This document shows, piece by piece, positions 11,500-22,736 of a stretch of 64,000 nucleotides of DNA (the stretch's first letter is position 1; each line of letters begins with the position of its first letter). The notes beneath the pieces are model-generated. The model was given only the letters and a program-made list of their open reading frames with translations. It was not told the origin of the DNA and ran no database searches. Source of the DNA: Taudactylus pleione (lineage: Eukaryota; Chordata; Amphibia; Anura; Myobatrachidae); contig JAUIMM010000016.1 in the NCBI GenBank assembly GCA_031769625.1, positions 17,786,501-17,850,500 of the forward strand. Direction: 5' to 3'. A program made the position numbers and the translations under genes.

Positions 11500-12510
11500 G
11501 TCTGTCAGTGTCCCTATACCGTGCAGGCCATATACATAGCTCGTACCCTGCTAAGGGGTTGATAAAGGATGGGTGGGGGTGGTATATAATGAATGTCATT
11601 GCTTCCTCATAACCGTGCACATTGTAAAGTGGTTGCGTGTAATAGTGCAGTTATTTCTGTTATATAGTCTCTGCATCACTCTGCACTTGGGAATATGGTG
11701 ATTAAATAAGGCTGGATAGTAAGAAACAGCAATGAGAGGGCCCTGACCACTGTTTTATAATATATATGGGGAAATAGGACTTTGATGATGTATGAGGTTA
11801 TATGCCAAACATGGGTGCAGCCAGACTGCAATGGTCAGTAAGTGCTTAGTAGGTTGGTTGGGTCTATAAAGAGAATAAATCATACTTGCTGCCTTTTAGA
11901 AGGCTCTCTCTGGAATGGTCACGGAGGGGGTAATTATGTCCGAGATGCAGGGCGCCGCCGTCACGTTATCTTGGCTCTATCCTTGCTGTACAAAGCCAAG
12001 ATTTGCAGAATATTGTAGTGATGGGTGGGGTCACAATGACCTATGTAAACCACATAATCAAACCCCCAGGCCACTCACTTTACTCATAAAGTAGGGATTG
12101 ACATCGGAAGCCAGCATAGAATGGATGCCAGGCTTCTGACATCAAATCAAGTGATGCACATTGACCCTGAGCGCTGATATCCGCCAAATCAAGTGATGCA
12201 ATGGTGAATACCAATCGCATCAAAACCATTCAACCATCGATGGTTACTATATGCGCAGAAACAGTACGCTGAGCTGCGGACACCACTTCCGCGTGTCCCA
12301 GCGGCTTACATCAGATGAGCATCAGAAAGATGCATCCAATGGCTGGCAATCATTGAAAACCCACAATTCGTTGGAAAAAGTGTTGATCGGATCAGGAACA
12401 TTGATGGTTGCTTACCACAGTTTCTGATATCCATCCCTATCAGGAAGTGGACAGAGAACCCAATTGTTTGTGTATATCTCCATTGGGTACTAGCTTGAGC
12501 AGTCTCTGTA
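11500..12510. other. No gene recognised
   Basis: Unique-looking DNA. Short direct repeats of aaatcaagtgatgca near 12145 and 12187. No supported coding frame. Confidence 0.45.
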
Positions 12511-12514
12511 CTGT

Positions 12515-12815
12515 GGGCCTGATTCAGACCTGCTCGCAAGCGGGTCGATGGAGGGGCACGCGCGGGGTGTGCAATGTGCAAGCCCCGGAGTGAGTGAGAA
12601 ATTCACTCGCTCCGGGGCTCGCTAAAAACGGGGCGGCTGTTGATGTTGATCGACAGCTCGCCCCGTTTTGTAGGCGGGGGGGCTGAAGGAACGCCTGCCG
12701 TTTGTGGGCGGCCCTACTGACATTACCAGTGATGACATTAGTGAGCTTCCGGCTCTATCACCCACAGCTTAGCGAGCGACCAGGAGGCTGGCTTTTAAAA
12801 AAAAAAAGGCGGCCC
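12515..12815. mobile_element. MITE fragment, GGGCCTGATTCAG family (right end lost)
   Basis: Begins gggcctgattcagacctgctc and continues with blocks also present at 17935-18338 (caagccccggag, cgacagcttgccccgttttg-like, gagcgaccaggaggc). The expected terminal ctgaatcagggcc is absent, so the copy is truncated near 12815. Confidence 0.65.
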
Positions 12816-12819
12816 ACCC

Positions 12820-13265
12820 TTTCAGAAGTCTCAAAGAGCCCCCTGAAACTTGTGGCTCTCCCGGAAAGTTGGCAAGCATGGAATAGAGGGTTAATAATGG
12901 GGTTATTCAGCAACTTGCCCAGGGAAGGAGCTTCAGGGAGCGTTTGTTGTAAAGTCTTGTTCTACCAGTGAGAAAATTCCACAGAATGGGTGCAGCTAAA
13001 AAATGTTTCTTTAACAATATAATACAGAACATTTTTTCAAAACAAGAGTTTTCAAGTTTAAGTTTATGCTCCCTGAATATTTCTTCTACGTCTATTAAAC
13101 CTAGTTAACCTTGTAATTTCTTGCTCTATAGTACAAATTGATAAAGACTTATTGTTTTATACATTTAAATTTAATTGTTCTTCCATGACACAACACAGAC
13201 ACCGCTGGCTGCAAATGCTAGTTGGTTTTGAAGTAATTTGAACTAATGGGTGCCATTCCCATACT
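12820..13265. other. No gene recognised
   Basis: AT-rich DNA without element ends or coding signal. Confidence 0.4.
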
Positions 13266-13269
13266 CATA

Positions 13270-13743
13270 CAGATGTGTCCTCAAACGCCTAGCCTCAATA
13301 CGCCATGTGGCGTGAGACGCCTGGCGCGAGTGAACCTCCAGGTCCTATGCGATTCTGCTAGCACCGAGCGTCTTTTTCGTATCGCAGGCAGTGCATCTTA
13401 GTCACAATGCGACGCACCACGAGACGGCACTGACTAATATAATATGCGACACTTGTATATCTCTGTGCGTCTGAGTCTGTAAATGAAGAACGGAACTTTG
13501 CGTGGAAGAAAGCAGGTTGCTGCATTGTAGCACTTCATATACAGATGCAGACTCAGTCGCACGGTTATACAAGTGTCGCATATCAAATTAATTAGTGCAG
13601 TCTTATGGTGGGTTTTAGTCACATCGCGTTGCTCCATTATCGGGCGAAAAAGAAACTCCGTGCTAGCAGAGTCGCACGGGACCTGGCAAGCCGAGAGGGG
13701 CTGTTTGACGTGACTGCAGTAATAGTGTATGAGGACACATCTG
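13270..13743. mobile_element. MITE with CAGATGTGTCCTCA termini (copy 2)
   Basis: Same ends as the element at 7428-7689, with TA on both sides (13268-13269 and 13744-13745). Longer interior with its own inverted blocks (cgacacttgtat near 13446; tacaagtgtcgca near 13567), so nearly the whole element can fold back on itself. Confidence 0.8.
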
Positions 13744-13840
13744 TATATAAGCTTTTACAAGTGATAAAATAATTTTTAAAAAACTAATAGTCAAAGCATG
13801 TCTATTGATGGCAATCTGTAAAGATTCCCATTCCCACTAT

Positions 13841-14724
13841 GGGCCGTATTCAATTAAACGAGAAAAGACGAAATCGGCTAAAAAGTTACGCCTGTTGCCG
13901 CATTTCGCCTGTTTGCGTCTTATCTCCAAAGTCAATTCCAGGACGTTTTCGCCTAAGCGGAAAATCAATGCAGTGGAATAGGCGGAAAAGTTTCTCCAAT
14001 GAATGGCAGGCGGAAAAAAGTGCAAAATCTCTATTTTGGGGTGCAAATGTGGGGAATTGATTCAGGACATTTTGGACACCCCCCACCCCAAAGGGCAAAT
14101 CAGCCAAAAATAAATAAAAAGATTACCTCAGAACACCCCAAAAAAAGACGTGTCATTTTTGGGGTGAAAATGAAAAAAGTGGGAGGATAAGGATAAAAAG
14201 TAGCGAAATAGGTTTCTTGGGGGGGCTGTATTGATGGTATAGGTGTTTTTGGCATTGCAGGTGCATGCAGCAGGTGGATGTTTCAAATTTTTTTAAAAGT
14301 GCACTTTAGAAACACAAAAATATGCTAGCACCCAGTTTCAAGTACCCCAAATTTGACAGGACTTTTTCCCCCCAAAAATACTATGTTTTCTATTATTTTT
14401 CACCACTTTTACAAATATGCTCCTAGAAAGCTTTTAACACAAATTAAGGACAAAAAGTACTTTTATTACGGCTAATAGTACACATATGTAATGATTTCCA
14501 ATGTCAGTGCGTCTTATTTTGGGGTACAGACTGATTCCCCCAATCTAATCAGTACTTTCTGCCTGTTATGCATTCACCTATTTGCGTTTTTGCCTGTTCT
14601 GCAATTAAATAGGGCGAATCGTGGGGATGCGCATGCCGCAAATTCGCATCCCAAACAGCCGAATGCGGCAGTAAGTACAACAGGCAAAAAGTTTCCTACT
14701 TTTTCGTCTAATTGAATACGGGCC
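13841..14724. mobile_element. MITE with GGGCCGTATTCAATTA termini
   Basis: Left gggccgtattcaattaaacg; right, reversed, ggcccgtattcaattagacg. TAT duplications at 13838-13840 and 14725-14727. The interior (884 bp) has repeated gcggaaaa and ggcgaaa words and no protein. Related copies at 16520-17345 and, truncated, 35846-36110. Confidence 0.8.
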
Positions 14725-14727
14725 TAT

Positions 14728-15050
14728 GTGAGAATATTGTGCTTCTGCTTCCCGCACTTATTTACATTTTCAGCAGTCTGGTTTGAATTCATTGATGGTT
14801 AATGTATTTTCTAACATATTTTAGATCAGTTCATTGTAATTGGAAAATATATTAAGAAGACACAAGGAAATGAGTAATTTTGACAAATAGCAATTCATTA
14901 CAAATGTAGGGACTTCCTTCTAATTATTCTTTATTAATATAGCGCTTTTCTCTCACTAGCGGACTCAAACCAGATAGTGAGGTAGTCATGTCCAGTTTAA
15001 TTTTTATTTAATCATTCACATCAGTCACTTCACCACTGGACCTTACAGAC
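14728..15050. other. No gene recognised
   Basis: AT-rich. A tattaatatagcgcttttctc fragment at about 14933 resembles the interspersed repeat at 18765. Confidence 0.35.
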
Positions 15051-15053
15051 TTA

Positions 15054-15246
15054 TGCTGGGTACACACTGGTGACGGTCGATATATTGGCCGATCAATTGA
15101 TTGGCCAATATATCTGCTGCCCGTCGGCCAGCCGGTTCCAGATAGGTGATCGTCGTTCAGTGTGTATGGACGACCATCATCTACAGATATACAGTACCTG
15201 CAGTTCACTCGATCTGCAGATATATTTGTCAGCTGTGTACCCACGT
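15054..15246. mobile_element. Harbinger-like MITE, TGCTGGGTACACACTGG termini
   Basis: TTA on both sides (15051-15053 and 15247-15249). Left tgctgggtacacactgg; reversed right acgtgggtacacagctg. The interior has gatatattggccgatcaattg. A truncated relative starts at 35225. Confidence 0.7.
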
Positions 15247-15249
15247 TTA

Positions 15250-15640
15250 GGGGTTTCCCGGGCAGCTCCCTGGGGGAGAGAGTTGGATCGCCGGGTCGAG
15301 TGACCCGGCAATCCAACCCAGGTAACTAGCAGGGTTTAACACAGGCGTAGCCCGTGAAACCCTGCTGTGAGAACAGCGCACTCCGGGTCACGATGACCTG
15401 GAGTGCGCTGCTAGCCGGCCGATTGGTCCGGCTTCAGTGGCGCTTGGAGATGACGTCATCTCCAAGCGACCACTTTCACTCCGCAAAAGCCGGGTCTATG
15501 CAGACCCGACTGCGGTGTGAGCGGCGCTGACTCGGGAATATCCCGAGTTGGCGCCAGCAAAATTCCGGGTCTGATCCGGATAGGAACTTTGTTCCAACTC
15601 CGGGTCAGACCCAGAATTTAGGTGGAAAAGGGGTATTAGT
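15250..15640. repeat. GC-rich interspersed repeat
   Basis: Repeated cgggtc, cccgggc and gacccgg blocks, with inverted gagatgacgtcatctcc near 15447. Ends ggaaaaggggtattagt, and the repeat at 46055-46245 ends in a very similar gaaaggggtattaga. Probably one family of DNA-transposon relics. The left terminus is uncertain. Confidence 0.4.
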
Positions 15641-15822
15641 AACTTGGACTTTTTAAAGGTTATTTTCTTTAGCACATATTATTAATTTTCTCACACGGTC
15701 ATAAGACCGGCTTCCTGCAAATCAAAGACCCAGCATCACTAATGGAACCTGTAGTGCTCCCTGATTTACAGTGTAAAGATAACCTGCAGTCCTTTTACTT
15801 CTATGCAAATATGATTGTGTAA

Positions 15823-16272
15823 TGCTGCCCATCCACTAGGCGATTAAACCTAGCGATTGAGCGATAACGACAGTCGTTATCGCTCAATCGCTTGAAAATC
15901 GTGTTCAAATCGTGTAGTACAATGCCCTAAACGACCAGCGATGCACGATAACGACGCTCGTTTCAGTCGTCCTGTTTTGCCCCTTCAATCTGTCATTATT
16001 GGACATCGTTATCGTTCAATCGCTCACATTTTCAATGCCGGAACGACCAAAGACCAATGACCTACCATATAAACATATATAGATTTAAATAAAAATTTCA
16101 GCTCACTTTTATTAACAAATGGTTTGAAAAATTGTTGGTCTATGGTCTTTGGTCGTTTTGTGCAATCGTTCACAAATCGTTCATGCACATAAACAATAAA
16201 TTGATGAACGATTTGTGAAGATCTTTTAATCTTTCATCTTTCAAAGACAAGTCTGCTAGTGGATGGGCAGCT
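15823..16272. mobile_element. Harbinger-like MITE, TGCCCATCCACTAG termini
   Basis: Left tgctgcccatccactaggcg; reversed right agctgcccatccactagcag. TAA duplications at 15820-15822 and 16273-16275. Internal inverted gttatcgctcaatcgc blocks. Confidence 0.8.
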
Positions 16273-16519
16273 TAAGAGTTACCATTTAGTGTCAAAGCTT
16301 GTCAAACAGTAATTGCTATGCTGTATGTCAAATAGCCATGAGAAAAAAGCTGTGTACCTATACTTAAATATGTATCAATACACAGGATAGCAAGGTTAAT
16401 AATCTATTTAAATTAAATTTCCTTGAATTGTTTCAAAGCACCTATCATGTAGCTGTTATTTGGTCAAATAAGTTTAGTGAATTCTAATACCCATATAATT
16501 TTACAGTAGGGATACATAG

Positions 16520-17345
16520 AGCCGTATTCAATTTGAGCGGACCCGCAATACTTTTCCACCTCCTGGACTTTTCGCCTACTTCGCCTGTTTTGCAGGCGGA
16601 AAAGTATCGCCTGCGAATCCCCATATTCAATTTGAAAGTATGCGTAAACGGGACCCGGCGAAACTTAAACAAGCGGAAAGTCATTTCAGATTAGGGGAAA
16701 TCAGCCTGACACCCCCCCTCCGATTTGGCTTGCTGAAGATATTTGGAGTTTTTAAACGGGCTTAATAGCTGCTAAATAGCGTTTTTGTATAAGTGGTGAA
16801 GAATAGTATTCAGGAGGTTTTTTTGCAGAAAAATAACTTATCCCAGCAAATTTGGGGTACTTGACAATGGGGGCCAGCATATTTAAAAGTTGGTAAAGTA
16901 TAGTTTAAAAAAAATCGTGAAAAATCCACCTGCCACAAGCACCTGCAATGAAAAAAATCACCTGGGGCATACTTGGTGACCCCCCTGGAGTCTAGTGCGC
17001 TAGTTTTTAACTTTGTCCCACAACATTTTTTTTTTTCGCCCTAATTTGAAAGTGATTTTTTTTGGTGTCCATAAGTGTTTTTTTTTTAAATTTTGACGCA
17101 GTTTACCTTTGGGGGACTGTCTGAAGGCTGCACGGGGGTTCCCGCAACGTGGCACTCCAAAACCCCAATTCTGCACTTTTTTCCGCCTGTTATTCATAGT
17201 CAAAACTTTTTCGCCTATTACATTGCATTGAGGCGGAAAGTCTTTCAAATGTAATACTGGGTAAAAGCAAAACAGGCGAAAATTACGTCATCGGCGAAAC
17301 TTTTTCGCCGATCTCGGCTTTTCGCTCCAAAATTAATACGGGCCT
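16520..17345. mobile_element. MITE with GCCGTATTCAATTT termini
   Basis: Left agccgtattcaatttgag; reversed right aggcccgtattaattttgg. TAG on both sides (16517-16519 and 17346-17348). Interior rich in gcggaaaagt and ggcgaaac words, as in the copy at 13841. Confidence 0.7.
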
Positions 17346-17470
17346 TAGTCCATAAATCTGTCTTTGAGTTTGCTTCTAAAACCAGCATAGGCAGATAGTG
17401 ACCTAATTAATGATGGTTACCTAAACATTGGCCTAAATATTGTGAAGACCACATTCTATACTGTATGTAA

Positions 17471-17887
17471 AGCTGGGTACGCACTGACAGATATATTGGT
17501 CGTAATGTACCAGTGATATGTCTGTGAACGGTGTCGTTCACAGACTTTAGGCGACGGCTGTGCTGCACAGCCGATGGACAGATATATCTGCAGATATATA
17601 TCTGTCCATCGGCAAGTGTGTACAGGCGATCAGCCAATCGCCCGTACACATGCAGCGGAAGCCGCAGGGAGGGGGGTGGTCCCGCAGCTGCCTGGAAGAT
17701 GATGGTCGTTCATCTATTTATTTATTTATTAACACCTTATATAGCGCAGCATATTCCGTTGCATTTTACAATTGGAAACATTTATAGAACAAAACAGGGT
17801 AATAACAGACAGACATAGAGGTAAGAGGGCCCTGCTTGCAAGCTTACAATCTATCTACAGATATATCTGCTAGGTGTGTACCCACCT
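17471..17887. mobile_element. Harbinger-like MITE with a nested repeat
   Basis: Left agctgggtacgcactgaca; reversed right aaggtgggtacacacctag. Flanks taa and tga, an imperfect duplication. The interior holds gacagatatatctgcagatatatatctgtc. A different repeat (17711-17860) is inserted near the right end. Confidence 0.65.
17711..17860. repeat. Interspersed repeat, TATATAGCGC..ATATTCCG type (copy 1)
   Basis: Contains tttatttatttattaacac, ttatatagcgcagcatattccg, tgcattttacaa and gagggccctgcttgcaagcttacaatct. The same ordered words occur at 18765-19040. Class not established; the 3'-like ATT-rich end suggests a retroposon. Confidence 0.55.
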
Positions 17888-17934
17888 TGAGACGCAAAAC
17901 AGGGAGATTTCTCTGGGTACTCGCCGAAAGATGT

Positions 17935-18338
17935 CTCTGCGTGCGCAAGCCCCGGAGCGAACGAGAAATCACTCGCTCCAGGGCTCGCAACAAAACGGGG
18001 TGGCTGTCGATCGACAGCTTGCCCCGTTTTGTAGGCGGGGAGTGGGGGGTGGCTGGCCTGCCGTTTGAGGTCGGCCCTACTGACATCACTCGTTGTGTCA
18101 GTAGAAGAGCTTCCTGTCCTATTAGAGCAGGAAGCTCACTGGGGCTTGCGGGAACGAGGCCCTACCACAATGGTCTCGTCGCAAGCCCGATGATCGCGAC
18201 CATCATCTGGCCGCTCGCAAAAGCTGTGGTTGGTCACTCACAGCTATGCGAGCGGCCAGGAGGCCGGCTCCAAAAAAAAAAAAACGCCCTGATACAGAGC
18301 GAGCGCTCTGAAAGTTCGTCCGGCTCTGAATCAGGGCC
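17935..18338. mobile_element. MITE fragment, GGGCCTGATTCAG family (left end lost)
   Basis: Ends cggctctgaatcagggcc, the inverse of the family terminus, and shares interior blocks with 12515-12815. The left terminus is missing where it abuts the preceding MITE. The open frame 17836-18354 across it is chance. Confidence 0.65.
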
Positions 18339-18339
18339 A

Positions 18340-18764
18340 GTGTGCGGAGGTTAGACGAGAAACCAGCACACTAGTTATAATAATCTTCATAACTGCACAT
18401 CTGCCAGTGAGGTTTTCTTACATTGGGGGGGGGGGAATTCCGTTCCCGACATTGTCGCAACATGCCCTTTTTTTGTAACGGCACGTTGCATCCGTCGGGA
18501 TCACATTTCCTCTATGGGTAGTGAGGGAAAACTTGTGATTTTGGAACTACTGTAAATGGCCAATGTGTGCGCAGCCAGGCATCGCGACACTGCCCGTGGC
18601 ACATTGAGCACAAATTCCTTCCATTTTGTTCCAAATGGAAAACACAGGTGAGCAGAAACATGTTACTAAAAGTCTTTTAGGAACTGCAAGTGGTATTTTG
18701 TGACATATACTTTTGCACAGGCAAACTAAAGGCACTGTGAGCCAAAATGCTAAGACAGTTGCAG
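18340..18764. other. No gene recognised
   Basis: A poly-G tract near 18425-18434. No coding or element ends. Confidence 0.4.
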
Positions 18765-19040
18765 TTATTATTATTATTATAATTTATTTATATGGCGCCA
18801 AAAGAGTTCCGCAGCGCCTTACAAAGTACATAAACAAAATAGTAACCAGTGACTTACAATACGATACAATGCAGGACACGGACATGTATAATAAACATTG
18901 TTACATTAGCGACCTTTACACCCGCATAAGCAGCCAAGTGTAAGTTGCCCAAGTGGGGAGAAAGAGATAAATTACAGTAGGGAAAAGCACAAGAGGGTAG
19001 AGGGCCCTGCTCAAAAGAGTTTACATTCATTAAGGGAGGG
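18765..19040. repeat. Interspersed repeat, TTATTATT..GCGCC..TTCCGCAGCGCC type (copy 2)
   Basis: Begins with an ATT microsatellite, then aatttatttatatggcgcc, gttccgcagcgccttacaaagtac and later gagggccctgctcaaaagagtttaca. The same word order occurs at 17711-17860. It encodes nothing visible. Confidence 0.6.
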
Positions 19041-19518
19041 GCAGACAAACAGGAGTGACACAGATGGGGTAGGCGGGGAGGAAGGAAGTTGCAGAAGTAA
19101 TCGCCATGGTAATTCCTTGCTAAGTGCAGATTAAACATGCAAGCTCTGTTGTGCACTAAAAGTACAAACAAGGTGGGACAGGATTATTTAAATCACCTAA
19201 AATGGAGGATAAGGTGTATTGCCAGGGACATTCCCTGCTGTACAGACGGGCGCGCAGCATGCTCCTCCCTTTAAAAAAAAACCTGTTATTCTCCACAATC
19301 TCTAAGGTCCTGGAATTTGGGCCGCCTCCTATGCTTAAAACGGGATGCACTTTCCAATAGACCAATATATCAAAAGCTTGATACACACAAGTGATATTTT
19401 TATTTTTACACTAGCATTTGGCTGCAGCAGATACGCTCGCGTGGATGTCTGTTATTGCTCAGCTGAACTAATTTTCCATAGACAGTAGTGGCCTCTGTGA
19501 TGTAAGTTTTATATTGTA

Positions 19519-19936
19519 GCGTTCCCGCTAGGCTGTTTTAGCGGGGCGCGGCGCCCTGCCCTCCAGGAGGAGGGCAAAAAGCACCCTGCCCTCCAGGAGG
19601 AGGGCAAAAAGCGCCCTGCCCTCACAGCCTGCGGGTGCCGTTCTCACCCGCGGGACGTAGTGTCCCGCGGGTGGAGAAACATGCGGTGTCCCGGTCACCC
19701 CCGGAGAATAGACGCCGGGTGCATGCACCCGGCATCTATTCTCCCTTTCTGCAGCGCTTGGGGGCTACCCGGCATGTCCGTAAGCGCCGGGCAGGCCCCC
19801 AAGTATGATGAAAAGGGGAAGCGTCTTATAGACACGCCCCCTTTTCATGACCACACCCCATTTTCGGGCGCACGCGCATAAGGTTGCCCTCTCTAGCTCC
19901 GGCGCCCTGCCTGCCGCCGGAGCTAGAGTTAACACT
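19519..19936. mobile_element. hAT-like non-autonomous element (copy B)
   Basis: 418 bp flanked by a perfect 8-bp duplication atattgta (19511-19518 and 19937-19944), as produced by hAT transposases. Left gcgttcccgctagg and reversed right agtgttaactctagc form short inverted ends. Shares ends and GC-rich interior blocks with the longer copy at 3246-4114. Two tandem 37-base units (ccctgccctccaggaggagg) lie near 19555. Confidence 0.7.
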
Positions 19937-19944
19937 ATATTGTA

Positions 19945-20975
19945 CACACTGAACACAAAATGTCTTTGTAAACAATATTTGTAGTTTTTACTTAAGGGAT
20001 TAACACAAAAAGATGTTCGGGTCTACTCTCTCGTAAGCAAGTCACTTAACCTACACTGACTAGTGATCGCAAATACGCACTATAGCGCGTATTTTACCCA
20101 CTTTTGAGGACCAGGGACTCCCTTTTCAAAAATGGTTTGATCCCCGGGGACGCACTCTGCTGCAGCCAATCCTTGGCCACCAATTAAGTGTATGACAGGG
20201 ACGGGCTGGGACGGGAGGCAGGGAGGGGAATATGCCTCCCGGGCTGGATCCCTCTGTCATGAACCGGTGAGGCGGCCGCAGACCACTATGTGTGGCAGTG
20301 ACAGAGAGAAACCTCTTTTGGCCAGCTCCCATTCGGCAGGACCGCCCCTTGGTTCCGTCAGACGCTGTGGAGCTTCAATTTGGGAAGTGGGTATGTCGCA
20401 GCTGATGACCCCGGCGCCGGTTGAAGTTCTGCGAGCAGGGACTTACTGTGTTGCAGCCAGGAGCATGGGAGACAGATGAGGGCAGAAGGAGCATGTGAAG
20501 TGACAGATGCCTTCCCTCCAACACCTTCACTAGTGGCATAGGCTGGGTGCTGGGGGAGCGATCCCCCTGCTGGACGGTCAGCAGTAAACTGTTTCCTGTG
20601 CACTTTATTCTGCACATGTGCCCGGCCACAGGTGCGGTACTTGGGGGGCCTGCTGCTGGAAGTGGCAATGGAGTCTCGCTCGGGGCGCACATAGAGGGTG
20701 TCCGGGGGGACCTGGCTGGCTGTCTAACATACACATGCAGTCAGATTGAATTGCAACAAAATCATGCACCCGGATCCCCTCCCCGCAAGCTGCAAGTTCC
20801 AGGGTCGTGCAACACTGAGACATCACAGAGGGCCAACAGTGCCTACTGCAGTGATCTGTGCCAGCAGCTGAGGTCAGTCCAAACTGGAATAGTATTTCAG
20901 AGATGTGCAGATTTTTTTTTTCTGGAGGGGGTGAATGAGCTAGCTACTACTACTACTACTTTAAGCTGCTATCTA
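19945..20975. other. GC-rich DNA, no gene recognised
   Basis: Frames of 95-152 codons on both strands overlap each other and show no domain, start context or family resemblance. A ctactactactact microsatellite at about 20944-20960. Could be an unrecognised repeat. Confidence 0.4.
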
Positions 20976-20981
20976 CTCTTA

Positions 20982-21339
20982 ATATGCGTACACACTGGGC
21001 AATAAAGTGGACGACTGAACGATAACGATATCGTTATCGTTCAGTCATCCACTTTATCGTCCATTTTTAACCCCAAAAAGATGAACGATGACGACGACGC
21101 GCGTTCCCGCGGGTCGTTCGTCATCATCGTTCATCGGGCTGACATGCAGGCCAACCTGACGATCTCGTCAGGTTGCTGCATGTCAGGGAATGGGGGAGAG
21201 AGCCCGGCGCTGAACGATATCGTTAATGATATCGTTCAGCGGCTGTGCTCAATGTCATGAACGACATTGAGCACAGCCTACCGGGGATAACACTACACGA
21301 TATTGCTCAGGGAGCATATCATGTAGTGTGTACCCACCA
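20982..21339. mobile_element. Harbinger-like MITE, CGTACACACTGG / GGTGGGTACACACTA termini
   Basis: TTA on each side (20979-20981 and 21340-21342). Interior: gacgactgaacgataacgat, gttcccgcgggtcgttcg, gaacgatatcgttaatgat, gacattgagcacagcc. The element at 45440-45790 is the same family in the opposite orientation with closely matching blocks throughout. Confidence 0.8.
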
Positions 21340-21428
21340 TTAACCCCTCCCTTCCCCCAGCAGTGCCTGTCCCTAATCTCCTCCTTGCCCCCAGTATTGC
21401 CCCAGCTGCAATGTCCCATAGTATCATC

Positions 21429-21444
21429 TGTGGCACTCTTTCTT
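21429..21444. repeat. LINE A target-site duplication, left copy
   Basis: tgtggcactctttctt, identical to 28826-28841. Confidence 0.85.
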
Positions 21445-21755
21445 TTTTTTTTTTTTTTTTATATTTCTTTATTGAAACACAGTAGTTGCAGACAACAATA
21501 CGAAAAAAAATAAAAAAAATTACACAGATAGAATTGGAATCGGTAACATTGGTATACTTATAGGATATGCATAGAGAAATCAATATCTAGTAGCCGAAGT
21601 TGTATCCAATCAGTAAATAACTTCATCAATACATCTCTGTAATGCAGTTCGTAAAACAATATAAATATAGACATAAATGACACCAAGAATTTCGTGTTGT
21701 ATGAGCCCGGGCTCCCGACATCTCTTCATGACTCCCAATGGGACAATTACATTTT

Positions 21756-22736
21756 TTAAAACAGTATCGGAGGATCATTTGCACAAGTACGCGTTTCATA
21801 CCAAAGTGTGTTCCTAAAACATTTCTCTAATTGTTCTTTCAATGATTGGGACAATGTTTCGATGTAGCTTTCCCAAGTGGAAAAGAATATTTCCGTGAAT
21901 TTCTCTTTCTGCATCGTGGCTTCAAGCCATTCCATTCGAAAGATATGGAAAAGTTTCCCTTGAAAGTTTGTTAATGTCGGTGCTGTGGGCTGCAACCATA
22001 CCTGCAGAATGCATTTCTTTGCTACTGCCGAGATAATAATTAATAACTTTTTAACCCCTCTCTGTATTTTAGTTTCCTTAGGTGTAATAATGAATATTGG
22101 CCATTCAGGTGTTAATGGGAGGCAATTTACTAAATATCTGTTGACATAGTTTCCCACCAAAACCCAAAATCCTCGTATAATCGGGCAGCTCCAGAGACAG
22201 TGCATCAATTCTGCATCTTATGCTCCACAGCGAAGGCACCCAGAATCCTCCAGTAATCCTATTACATATCTATGATTGGGAGTAAGTTAGGTCCTGCGTA
22301 ATATGTTCAGGAAGAGTTCAGTGTAAGAAGTTGCTTGCACCAGCTTAATTAATTGTTCAAATGAACGTAGTATATGATCTATGGATAGAGACGGAAAATA
22401 CTCTTTCCATTGTGCCAACCCTCTGTGTTGAGTATTATAATCCAGAGGTTTATGTAAGAATGAGTAGTGTTGTGTTATGGCTTTATTTTGAGAGTTCTCC
22501 GTAGTGAGTAGAGTATCAAGGTCATTATCGTAGTCATTCGGGGCTAACTTTCTAGAAAGTTGGGCTATGTAGTGTTGTGCTTGAAAGTATGATAAGGGTG
22601 AGGAACTAATAATTGGGTATTTGTCTCTGATTTGGGTTAACGTTAAGGGCTTTCTTAAAGTAATATCTGTGAAATGCCGTATAGAAGTAATTCCTCCTCT
22701 ATGCCATAAGGTAAAGGGATGTCCAGCATTACCGTG
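21756..22736 (-). pseudogene. LINE A ORF2 C-terminal region
   Basis: Continues ORF2 after the RT with at least one frame change and a stop. Near 22245-22190 the minus strand reads C-L-R-C-G-A-stop-D-A-E-L-M-H-C-L-W-S-C-P, which is the CxxC...H...C motif found at the C-terminus of L1-type ORF2 proteins. Downstream a 150-codon open stretch (22208-21756) runs to the ORF end. The motif residues remain but the in-frame TAA between the first and second halves breaks it. Confidence 0.75.

Noticed and set aside
17836..18354. 172-codon plus-strand frame
   Set aside because: It crosses the end of one MITE and a GGGCCTGATTCAG-family fragment; no protein features.
20126..21005. Possible gene in GC-rich DNA (frames up to 152 codons)
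   Set aside because: Frames on both strands overlap, with no family resemblance, splice pattern or codon bias that I can see.
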